Positions 1 through 5,308 are shown, counted from the stretch's first letter. The stretch: 5,451 nucleotides of DNA from Elusimicrobiota bacterium (GCA_016196785.1 JACPXA010000252.1:1-5451), one strand, 5' to 3'. The notes: generated by a model from the sequence alone, not told the origin. Program-made: numbers and translations.

Positions 1-1
1 G

Positions 2-328
2 ATGCTGTTCCGGGACTATGGCGGGTTCGACGTGGTGGCGGCCCTGAAAGGGGCCGAGGGGATCGCCCTGGCCCAGAAGGAGCGCCCGGACATGATGCTG
101 CTGAACCTCGACCTGCCGGACATGAGCGGGTTCCGGGTGTTCCGGGAGGCCAAGGCGGCGAACCCTGCGCTCATGGTGTACGTCTTCACCGGATTCGACG
201 ATGAGGAATTCCGGGACCGGGCGGTGTCCATGGGAGCCCGGGACTACCTGGTCAAGCCGATGCCGATGGAACAGATCCTGGCGAAGATCCAGGAGGGGGC
301 CCGGGAATTGGAGGGGAGGAAGAAGTAG
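2..328 (+). CDS. Receiver-domain protein (5'-partial) lacking the phospho-acceptor Asp
   Basis: This is the C-terminal 108 residues of a stand-alone response-regulator receiver. The window begins inside the gene: strand beta1 and the acidic pair of a receiver should precede residue 1, so the ATG at 2 is probably internal. Visible elements are beta3 (MMLLNLDLP, 31-39), the conserved Thr63 in FTG, and Lys85-Pro86 in YLVKP. Aligned by the Pro four residues after the phospho-acceptor, that position is Asn35 (codon AAC at 104-106) instead of Asp; Asp37 lies two residues later. Such Asn-containing pseudo-receivers generally cannot be phosphorylated in the usual way and act by protein contacts. There is no output domain. 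The stop codon abuts the next start with no gap, which implies translational coupling. It most resembles the short receiver at 2340-2708. Confidence 0.88.
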   Translation: MLFRDYGGFDVVAALKGAEGIALAQKERPDMMLLNLDLPDMSGFRVFREAKAANPALMVYVFTGFDDEEFRDRAVSMGARDYLVKPMPMEQILAKIQEGARELEGRKK

Positions 329-1162
329 ATGGAGTTCCGGATCCTGGTGGTGGATGACGAGGAAAGCCTGGTGTCGACGGTGACGGAGATCTTCTTCGAC
401 AAGGGCTACCAGGTAGTGCAGGCGCTCTCCGGGGAGCAAGCGGTGGAGATTTTCGGCCAGAAGCCGGTGGACCTGGTGCTGCTGGACCTGCAGATGCCGG
501 GCCTCTCCGGAACCGACGTGCTCCGGCACATCCGCAAGAAAGCGCCCCAGACCCGGGTCGTCATCGTCACCGCCTACCCCGAGCGGGAGAACGAAGTCAA
601 ACCTCTCGGCTACGACGCCTTCATACAGAAGCCGTTCGCCATGGACAACCTGATCCGGACGGTGGACGCGCTGCTGACCGGCAAAGACGACGAGGAACTC
701 AAGGCCGTCACCATGCCGGAGGAGATGCAAGAGGCCTCGCCCGGCGAACCGCTGGCCGACATCCTGATTCTCGAGCCGGTCAAGGACATCGCCGCTCCCA
801 TCATCTATTTTCTCCGGCATCCCGAGCCGGGCAAGCACTATGGGGCCTACCATTTCGGGTGGGCGACTGATCTCCAGCAGGCGACGACGGTGCTCTTCGC
901 CACACATCCGGATCTGGTGATGATCGATCTGCTGACCGTCCCGGACCCCGCCGTAGCCGTCAAGCAGCTCATGGACGGCCCGTACCAGCCGAAGGACTAC
1001 CTGTTCTACTTCCACAAGCCGCTGCCGCCGGACCGGCAGCAGGTGTTGAGTGCCCTTTCCTTCAAGCACTGGGAGGGCAACCCCTGGAAGGAAAAGGAGC
1101 TGGAAACCCTGGGAGAACTCATCCGAAAAACGGCCCTGGAGCACGGGCTGGTGAAGCGGTAG
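329..1162 (+). CDS. Two-domain response regulator: canonical receiver plus divergent receiver-like C-terminal domain
   Basis: This 277-residue protein starts with a complete receiver (1-115): acidic pair Asp9-Asp10 in VVDDEE, phospho-acceptor Asp53 in LLDLQMPG, Thr81 and Lys101-Pro102. It should accept phosphate from a histidine kinase, none of which is visible here. After an acidic linker (about 118-142) comes a second alpha/beta domain (143-277). It starts ILILEP, has a beta3-like strand ending in Asp200 (PDLVMIDL), and ends with a NPW motif, then TALEH and LV. I infer that this is a degenerate second receiver, because the order of strands matches and NPW takes the place of the KP motif. 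No DNA-binding or enzymatic domain is seen. The ATG is supported by GGGGAGGA at 313-320 and by receiver alignment. The gene abuts the upstream stop and lies 11 bp before a paralogue. Confidence 0.93.
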   Translation: MEFRILVVDDEESLVSTVTEIFFDKGYQVVQALSGEQAVEIFGQKPVDLVLLDLQMPGLSGTDVLRHIRKKAPQTRVVIVTAYPERENEVKPLGYDAFIQKPFAMDNLIRTVDALLTGKDDEELKAVTMPEEMQEASPGEPLADILILEPVKDIAAPIIYFLRHPEPGKHYGAYHFGWATDLQQATTVLFATHPDLVMIDLLTVPDPAVAVKQLMDGPYQPKDYLFYFHKPLPPDRQQVLSALSFKHWEGNPWKEKELETLGELIRKTALEHGLVKR

Positions 1163-1173
1163 GAGCGTCTGAT

Positions 1174-2013
1174 ATGGAGTTCAGGATCCTGATGGCCGGC
1201 GCGGAGGATACGGTGTGGGAACCTCTCCTGGAGCCGTTCCTGGACCTGGGCTACAACGTGGCTCCGGCCCCTTCCGCTGAAGAAGCCATGGAGATCCTCG
1301 CCCGGACGAAGCTGGACCTGCTGGTTCTCGACCTTGATGCGCTTGGGCTTTCCGGGATGGGGCTGGCCGGCCGCCTCCGGGCCGGAACCCCCCTGGCGAA
1401 AGTGCTGGCGCTGAGCGCCGATCCTGAGAAGGAACGGCAGATCCGGGATGCCGGCTTCAATCGGTTTCTTCGCAAGCCCGCGACCCAAGAGGAGCTGGTT
1501 GAGGTGATGTGCACGTTGCTTCTCGAGAAGGACGCAGAGGAGGTCGGGCAGATCCTGCCCGGTCTGGCGGAGTCCGGCGGACCTAACAGGGAATGGCCCC
1601 GGGCGAATATTCTCCTGCTTGAGCCGGACCTCGGCCTCGCCCGCTCACTGATACAGCTCCTGCGGGATCCGCTGCTGGCCGAGGGATTGTATTTCGTGCG
1701 GAGAACCGGCCTGCTCAGCCAGGCCCTCAATCTTTTGTTGCGGCACAAGCCGCGTCCGCATCTGGTGCTGGCGGATCTCTCGGCGTTTTCCGCCGAGTAC
1801 CACCCAGAGGAGGCGGTCCGAAAGTTTCTCGCTTGCGAGATCCAGCCCAGGGACTACGTCTTCTTTATGCATTCCGGCGATAAGAACCGGCAGCTCCTGG
1901 ATTCCCTGCCGGGCAGGCGGTGGACGGGCGATCCCTGGAATGAGGAGAATCTGAGGACGTTGATTCAGCTTGTCGGCAGGACGGCGTTGGAGCATCATCT
2001 GGTGGTGCAGTGA
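1174..2013 (+). CDS. Two-domain pseudo-receiver protein, paralogue of the preceding gene
   Basis: This 279-residue protein is collinear with the gene at 329-1162. Its first receiver (1-115) keeps Asp53 (VLDLDALG), a Ser at position 81 in place of Thr, and Lys101-Pro102. The Mg2+-binding acidic pair at 9-10 is replaced by Gly-Ala (ILMAGAED). A receiver without these acids should bind Mg2+ poorly and so be hard to phosphorylate. The C-terminal domain (about 144-279) repeats the features of its neighbour: ILLLEP, Asp201 in LVLADL, DYVFF, a DPW motif, then TALEH and LV. AGGAG at 1161-1165, overlapping the upstream stop codon, lies 8 nt before the ATG. I infer duplication of a common ancestor followed by loss of phosphorylation in this copy. 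It may antagonise or partner the active paralogue; this is speculative. Confidence 0.92.
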   Translation: MEFRILMAGAEDTVWEPLLEPFLDLGYNVAPAPSAEEAMEILARTKLDLLVLDLDALGLSGMGLAGRLRAGTPLAKVLALSADPEKERQIRDAGFNRFLRKPATQEELVEVMCTLLLEKDAEEVGQILPGLAESGGPNREWPRANILLLEPDLGLARSLIQLLRDPLLAEGLYFVRRTGLLSQALNLLLRHKPRPHLVLADLSAFSAEYHPEEAVRKFLACEIQPRDYVFFMHSGDKNRQLLDSLPGRRWTGDPWNEENLRTLIQLVGRTALEHHLVVQ

Positions 2014-2020
2014 GAGCGGC

Positions 2021-2362
2021 ATGGGGACGCGCCTGAAACTGATGGGTCGATGGATCTCCCAGCGGCTGCCCTGGCACAAGGCGCCTGAGCCGCCGCCGAC
2101 ACCACGGGCGGACCTGTGGCCCAAGGTGCACGACATCCTGACCAAGCAGCTGGGCGTCCATCCCAGCGGCATCACGCCGCAGGCCGATTTTGTGAAAGAC
2201 CTTGGGATCGATTCTCTGGACGCCATCGAGCTGGTGATGGCGGTGGAGGAGGAGTTCAGCATCGAGATCACGGATGAGGAGGCGGAAAAGGTTCTGACTG
2301 TAGCCGATCTCTTACTATGCCTGGAGGGAAAACTGAGGAATGCCAAGCGTTCTGATCGTTGA
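2021..2362 (+). CDS. Acyl carrier protein with basic, Trp/Pro-rich N-terminal extension
   Basis: This 113-residue protein has an ordinary acyl carrier domain at about 32-105. The phosphopantetheine attachment site is Ser65 in LGIDSLDAIELV (codon 2213-2215), followed by the acidic helix-II stretch VEEEFSIEI and ITDEEAEKV, as in fatty-acid synthase type ACPs. It would carry acyl groups as a thioester after modification by a phosphopantetheinyl transferase. Unlike a usual ACP of about 78-85 residues, it has about 30 extra N-terminal residues: a basic segment with three Trp (11, 18 and 33 with the domain edge), then a PEPPPTP linker. This could serve in membrane or partner contact, but that is inference. 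The ATG at 2021 lies 7 bp after the upstream stop, with only a weak ribosome-binding site, so coupling is likely. A start at Met8 (2042) is an alternative. The 3' end overlaps the next gene by 23 bp. Confidence 0.93.
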   Translation: MGTRLKLMGRWISQRLPWHKAPEPPPTPRADLWPKVHDILTKQLGVHPSGITPQADFVKDLGIDSLDAIELVMAVEEEFSIEITDEEAEKVLTVADLLLCLEGKLRNAKRSDR

Positions 2363-2708
2363 CGATGAGGAAGTCACGGCCGATACCGTGAAGATGCTCT
2401 TCGAGATGAACGGGGCCACCTGCTGGACGGCCGGGGACAGCACGGCAGCCCTGAAGATCGTCGCCGAGCACAAGCCGGACCTGGTGCTCCTGGACGTCCA
2501 GCTGGACGGCAGCCCCCTGGACGGTTTCGGGATCCTTCAGGAAGCGAAGAAGATCCATCCGGCCTCCAAGGTCGTCATGATCACCGGCTACCCCGATGAG
2601 GAGAAGCAGGCCAAGGCGAAGCAGCTCGGGGCGGACGACTACGCGATCAAGCCGATCCCGCCGGAAAAGCTCTTGGAGTTCCTCAAGACGGTCGGCGGGC
2701 AGAAGTGA
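2340..2708 (+). CDS. Stand-alone receiver-domain response regulator
   Basis: This is a single receiver domain of 122 residues with all catalytic residues: Asp8-Asp9 in LIVDDEE, phospho-acceptor Asp52 in LVLLDVQ, Thr82 in ITGYPDEE, and Lys104-Pro105 in AIKPIP. The beta3-alpha3 loop is lengthened (LDGSPLDGFG, 55-64) compared with the MPG.SG loop of its neighbours. CheY-like proteins of this kind relay phosphate or bind a target protein. The start at 2340 puts the VDDEE motif at the normal distance from the N-terminus. GGAGG lies at 2323-2327, and GAGGA directly precedes the ATG. The gene begins inside the 3' end of the ACP gene, so translation is probably coupled. The product pairs with the long receiver gene that starts 15 bp downstream. 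Confidence 0.94.
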   Translation: MPSVLIVDDEEVTADTVKMLFEMNGATCWTAGDSTAALKIVAEHKPDLVLLDVQLDGSPLDGFGILQEAKKIHPASKVVMITGYPDEEKQAKAKQLGADDYAIKPIPPEKLLEFLKTVGGQK

Positions 2709-2723
2709 TGGGGCCCCACCGCC

Positions 2724-2993
2724 GTGGAGTTTGAAATCCTGCTGGTCGACGACGAAGAGAAGCTCACCTCCGTCCTCTCCCAATTCTTCATGGAGAAGGG
2801 CTACAAGGTGTCGCGGGCCGCCTCGGGGGACGAGGCGCTGGCCGTCATGGCGAAGAAACCGGTGGATCTCATCATCCTGGACCTCCAGATGCCAGGCCTC
2901 CCTGGCGAGGAAGTGCTGAAGCAGGTCAAAACCAAGACCCCTCAGGTCAATGTGGTGGTGCTCACCGCTTACCCGGACCGGGAGAAGGCCGTC
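2724..2993 (+). pseudogene. Truncated receiver gene, cut by an IS630 remnant
   Basis: About 90 residues of a receiver remain: Asp9-Asp10 in LLVDDEE, Asp53 in IILDLQMPG, and Thr81 in LTAYPDRE. By hand alignment these residues are just over half identical to the start of the protein at 329-1162, including the opening MEF.IL. Homology stops after DREKAV at about 2993, before helix 4, beta5 and the conserved Lys. Beyond this the frame stays open to 3821 but runs antisense through transposase sequence, so a long fusion protein is an artefact. A C-terminal domain like that of its paralogues was presumably lost with the deletion. The start is GTG (2724) because only this codon matches the paralogue's N-terminus. 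There is no clear Shine-Dalgarno, so expression would depend on coupling to the receiver 15 bp upstream. Confidence 0.85.
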
Positions 2994-3736
2994 CGCGGCG
3001 GCGAAATCTTGCTTTGTCCGGGTGGCTGTGACCTCGATGTGCCGCCGGCCGCAGGCCGGCTCCACCACCAAGAACAGATTGCGGGTGCCGTTGCGCCGGT
3101 ACTCGTAGTCGTAACAAGCCGGCTTCCCCGGTTGTGCGGGGAGGGGTTGCCGCGTCTCGGCCACCAACTGCTTGGGCGTCTCGTCAAAGCAGACCACAGG
3201 CCGTTCGGGGTCATACGGTTCCTCGTACAAGTCCAGCACATCCTCCATTGCGGCTACGAACTCCGCGCTGACGGCAGGGATGCACCACTGCCGATGCCGC
3301 CAGGGCTTAATCGCGTTTTTTTAAGCGTCCGGCGCACCGTCTCCCGTGAGATCGTCTCCACGAAACCCAACTCCACGGCTTTGTCGGCGAGTAAGCGCAA
3401 GGTCCACCGAACATGGCCCTCGGGTGCCGGGCTGCACGCCACGGCAATCAGATGCGCTTGGTGGCGTCCATCGAGCTTGGGCCGTTGCCCTGGCCGCGGG
3501 CGTTCTCTCAATGCCTGTTCCAATCCTTCCTCGACAAACCGCTGGCGGACACGGGTGACCGTGGAAAGACTGGTATCCACCGCTTGGACGATCTGCTCAT
3601 CGGTGAGCCCCTTATCGGCCTTCAGCAAAATCCGGGCTCGGGCCACACGCCGAACCGCTGTCTTCCCGCGCCGGGTCAGTTGGAGTAACTGCTCCCGTTC
3701 CTCCGGCGTTAAATCCACCACGTATTTGGCGTGCAT
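2994..3736 (-). pseudogene. IS630-family transposase, frameshifted and 3'-truncated
   Basis: The reading starts at ATG 3736-3734, seven nt after AGGAGGG (3750-3744). The first frame (to the stop at 3254) encodes an N-terminal helix-turn-helix region: LTPEEREQLLQL, RARILLKAD, then DTSLSTVTRVRQRF and the RPRPGQRPKL linker, ending in RETVRRTLKK. After the A7 run (3322-3316) the protein continues in the -1 frame as NAIKPWRHRQWCIPA and enters the DDE domain. There the first catalytic Asp sits in VVCFDETPKQL (codon 3185-3183). Coding ends after TKQDFA near 2996. About 248 of the usual 340-360 residues remain, without the second Asp and the Glu of the DDE triad, so it is inactive. The family assignment rests on the HTH plus CFDE...YEYRRNGTRNLFL pattern. 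Confidence 0.88.
3316..3322 (-). promoter_or_regulatory. A7 slippery run, probable programmed frameshift site of the IS630 transposase
   Basis: On the - strand the zero frame reads CTT AAA AAA ACG. A -1 shift on the second AAA, or insertion of one A by transcriptional slippage, gives LKK followed by NAIKPW, the expected IS630 sequence. The unshifted frame stops at 3254. Many IS630-family members join two frames at such A runs. A simple disabling mutation remains possible, since the copy is otherwise dead. Confidence 0.6.
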
Positions 3737-3772
3737 CTCTGGACCCTCCTCGGTTGAGGGGAGCGCATCCAG

Positions 3773-3799
3773 AGTATCGTATGGATCAAAACTTGTCAA
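3773..3799 (-). promoter_or_regulatory. Weak candidate promoter of the IS630 transposase
   Basis: A perfect TTGACA (- strand, 3799-3794) lies 15 bp before GATACT (3778-3773; 4 of 6 matches to TATAAT), about 37 bp upstream of the transposase ATG. The spacer is shorter than the ideal 17 bp, so the assignment rests on the -35 box and the position. Confidence 0.3.
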
Positions 3800-3822
3800 A
3801 ACCACAGAGACTTGGTACTGAT

Positions 3823-3840
3823 ATGAACGAGCCGGTCAAC
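3823..3840 (+). repeat. Inverted repeat at the right end of the IS1111-like element
   Basis: ATGAACGAGCCGGTCAAC on the + strand matches the complement of 5196-5213 at 17 of 18 positions; the mismatch is C against A at the eleventh base. Just inside, both copies continue with TG if one gap is allowed. Confidence 0.85.
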
Positions 3841-3916
3841 TGTTTTCTTTTTCCCCTTCGCCAGCGGTCTTTCGCTCTTGAGGTCTGTCCCGGGAGAGCT
3901 TTGGTCCTGGGGAGAG

Positions 3917-3951
3917 GCGAATTATCGACGGTGAATCAATCTGATATTCGC
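3917..3951 (-). other. Stem-loop in the right non-coding end of the IS1111-like element
   Basis: GCGAATTATC (3917-3926) pairs with GATATTCGC (3943-3951), giving nine base pairs with one unpaired T and a 16-nt loop (3927-3942). This is the strongest local fold in the non-coding right end. It could be a loop-bearing stem of a guide RNA. Confidence 0.5.
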
Positions 3952-4095
3952 GTGTTATCCCATTGAGGGACAGGGACGCATGATTACGATTCGTCGGGAG
4001 CTGCCTCCATCTAGAGTCGTGGGTCATCGCCAGGCTTCACGCCTTTTGCGCCACATAGTACACTCGAGGATTCTCCGTGCCGCTGCCTCTCTCCC

Positions 4096-4109
4096 AGGGC
4101 CCAAGCCCT
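4096..4109 (-). other. Small hairpin just downstream of the IS110-type transposase
   Basis: AGGGC (4096-4100) and GCCCT (4105-4109) form a 5-bp GC-rich stem with a 4-nt loop, about 25 bp past the transposase stop. There is no U-tract, so it is not a convincing terminator; it may be part of the non-coding RNA. Confidence 0.3.
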
Positions 4110-4132
4110 CTCCGGAACAATGGCATTCGTGC

Positions 4133-5117
4133 TTAAGCCGCCATGCTCGGCATCTGCTGTCCGATGGCCCACACAAAGCCGGCCAGTTCTCTGGCCACTG
4201 CCGTTACAGCGACCGAATGGAGCTTGCCGCGACTGACCAGCCGCCAATACTTGCGGTGCAGCCGATCCTGCGCCCTGCGTGCGATCTGAAGGACGTGGGC
4301 AGGACATCCCTTCCGGCGGATGGCCAGTTCCCGACTGACGACCTGGCCGCGCCGGTTGCACCAAGCCGACTCCACCAGGACACGTCGAAGATGCGCGTTA
4401 CCAGCTTTGGTGATGCTGCCCCGCCAGACCTTCTCGCCGGAACTGTGTTCCGAACCGACCAGTCCGGTAAGGTTGCCGCTGGGCCAGATCCTCCACTTGG
4501 CTGTCCAGGGTGTCCAAGCGGGCTTGCGCCTCCTCGCAGGCCCGTACACACGCTTCAAAGGTCTGTTGCAGGGGCTTCCATTCGAATCGCTGCGCCTTGA
4601 GCCAGAGATGATGCGCGACTCCCCACGCCCGGGTCTGTCCGAAGGCCCGACCCTGTCGAAGCAAGAACTTGGACAGCCGGTGACGGGCACGGAGCCGATC
4701 TGCCAAGACATCTTCCCGAACCCGGACCAGATCCCGGGCCGCTTCCTCTTCCCGGGTGGGAATGCGCACCTCTGTCAGCTCACCGGCCCGATAGAGCCGA
4801 GCCAGCTTCTCGGCGTCCCGCCGGTCAGTCTTGACCCGATCGGTGGGGCGCGAGGGGATCAGGCCCGGAGCCACCACTACGCAGCGGTGTCCCAGCCGTG
4901 TGATCTGTCGGTAGATCTCGTAGCCACAGGGGCCCGCTTCGTAGACGAACACCGCCGGCCCTCGTTCAGTCAGCCGTCGGACTTCACGCTCGATGGTCTG
5001 GGGGGCGTTCGAGACGACCCTGCTTTCAGTCACCCGGTCCCTCGTCATCGGCAACACTCCCGTCACCAGCGTCTTTTTCGATACGTCCAAACCAATCACC
5101 GTGATATTCTGTTCCAT
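4133..5117 (-). pseudogene. IS110/IS1111-family DEDD transposase with internal deletion and frameshift
   Basis: The ATG at 5117-5115 follows GGAGGG (5131-5126) by 8 nt. The N-terminal RuvC-like domain is intact and shows the DEDD set: Asp11 (VIGLDVSKKTL), Glu60 (VFVYEAGPCGYE), and Asp98 and Asp101 (PTDRVKTDRRDAEKLARL). A helical region follows, up to VEDLAQRQPYR. Next, the C-terminal domain appears in another frame: LTGLVGSEHSSGE, then GSITKAGNAHLRRVLVESAW, and on to the stop TAA at 4135-4133. The roughly 40 residues expected between these blocks (usually holding a GI-type motif, AE.GD and F) are missing. I infer a deletion of about 0.12-0.14 kb, not a multiple of three, at about 4466-4482. 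The gene cannot make a full transposase. When intact, the enzyme cuts and joins DNA guided by the element's own RNA. Confidence 0.9.
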
Positions 5118-5195
5118 GAGCCGGTCCCTCCGCTTGTGGATAGGCGCCCCAGCCCCATGCTGGAGTGTAACCCACGTTATCAAATATCAGCGCAG

Positions 5196-5213
5196 GTTGA
5201 CCTGCTCGTTCAT
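5196..5213 (-). repeat. Inverted repeat at the left end of the IS1111-like element
   Basis: On the - strand this reads ATGAACGAGCAGGTCAAC, the partner of 3823-3840. It overlaps a near-perfect palindrome (5192-5205, GCAGGTTGACCTGC, only the two central bases asymmetric), which the other end does not have. It lies 79 bp upstream of the transposase ATG. Confidence 0.85.
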
Positions 5214-5239
5214 TTTGATGTTATCTAGCCAAGTATTCG

Positions 5240-5286
5240 AGGCGCTGGCCGAAGGGTTCCGCCTGGTTCTGACAGGGGCAGAACTG
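5240..5286. other. Two adjacent hairpins outside the IS1111-like element
   Basis: AGGCG (5240-5244) pairs with CGCCT (5260-5264). Directly after it, GTTCTG (5266-5271) pairs with CAGAAC (5279-5284) around a 7-nt loop, with two possible G-U pairs (5264-5265 with 5285-5286) that would compete with the first stem. There is no T-run. They are probably RNA structure in a leader or intergenic region; the function is unknown. Confidence 0.35.
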
Positions 5287-5308
5287 AAGCCATCTGGGAG
5301 AGATTAGG

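Larger units (their letters stand above)
2994..3822 (-). mobile_element. IS630-family insertion sequence remnant, 3' part deleted
   Basis: The span covers the transposase fragment and its upstream leader. The inner boundary (about 2990-3003) is where homology to the receiver ends and transposase coding begins. The outer boundary is uncertain and is placed next to the inverted repeat of the neighbouring IS110-type element; a TA dinucleotide at 3816-3817 is a possible IS630 target site. No second terminal repeat can be found because the 3' end of the element is gone. Roughly 0.83 kb remains, whereas intact members are usually about 1.1 kb, so this copy cannot move by itself. Confidence 0.8.
3841..4132 (-). 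ncRNA. Candidate IS1111 seeker/bridge RNA region (non-coding right end)
   Basis: These 292 bp between the transposase stop and the right inverted repeat hold no credible gene on either strand; the short open frames are not protein-like. IS110-family elements encode an RNA that pairs with donor and target DNA. In the IS1111 branch it lies downstream of the transposase, which is this position. A 9-bp stem with one bulged base (3917-3926 with 3943-3951) encloses a 16-nt loop, and a smaller hairpin lies at 4096-4109. I cannot define RNA ends or assign guide loops from one copy. The call rests on family knowledge, position and the stem-loop. Confidence 0.42.
3823..5213 (-). mobile_element. IS110-family (IS1111-like) insertion sequence, defective
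   Basis: An IS110-type transposase (4133-5117) is flanked by an 18-bp inverted repeat, 3823-3840 against 5196-5213, with one mismatch. Classical IS110 elements lack such repeats, whereas the IS1111 branch has subterminal inverted repeats, with the true ends a few bases further out. The span between repeats is 1391 bp. Adding back the roughly 0.12-0.14 kb lost inside the transposase gives a typical length of about 1.5 kb. The non-coding segment is short upstream of the transposase (about 80 bp) and long downstream (about 290 bp), again the IS1111 layout. The exact outer ends cannot be fixed because these elements make no clear target duplication. Confidence 0.82.

Noticed and set aside
1006..1748. 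Several - strand open frames opposite the long receiver genes
   Set aside because: They are Arg/Ser/Pro-rich shadows without motifs; the + strand genes have ribosome-binding sites and conserved domains.
2268..3248. Long - strand open frame (326 codons) covering the IS630 DDE segment and continuing antisense through two receiver genes
   Set aside because: Only the part from 3248 to about 2994 is transposase-like. The rest is the reverse of strongly supported receiver genes and has no protein-like motifs.
2724..3821. 365-codon + strand frame as a single receiver fusion protein
   Set aside because: Receiver homology stops at about 2993. The remainder is antisense to a transposase in GC-rich DNA, where long chance frames are common.
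3754..3966. 70-codon + strand frame between the two IS elements
   Set aside because: It spans the IS630 leader and the inverted repeat of the second element, has no Shine-Dalgarno and no recognisable motif.
3965..3977. GAGGGACAGGGAC motif, resembling REP-type repeats associated with RAYT transposases
   Set aside because: There is a single copy with no paired inverted copy nearby, and it lies inside the IS1111-like non-coding end. This is too little for a repeat call.
4320..5228. 302-codon + strand frame
   Set aside because: It is the antisense shadow of the IS110-type transposase, whose DEDD and C-terminal motifs are clear on the - strand.
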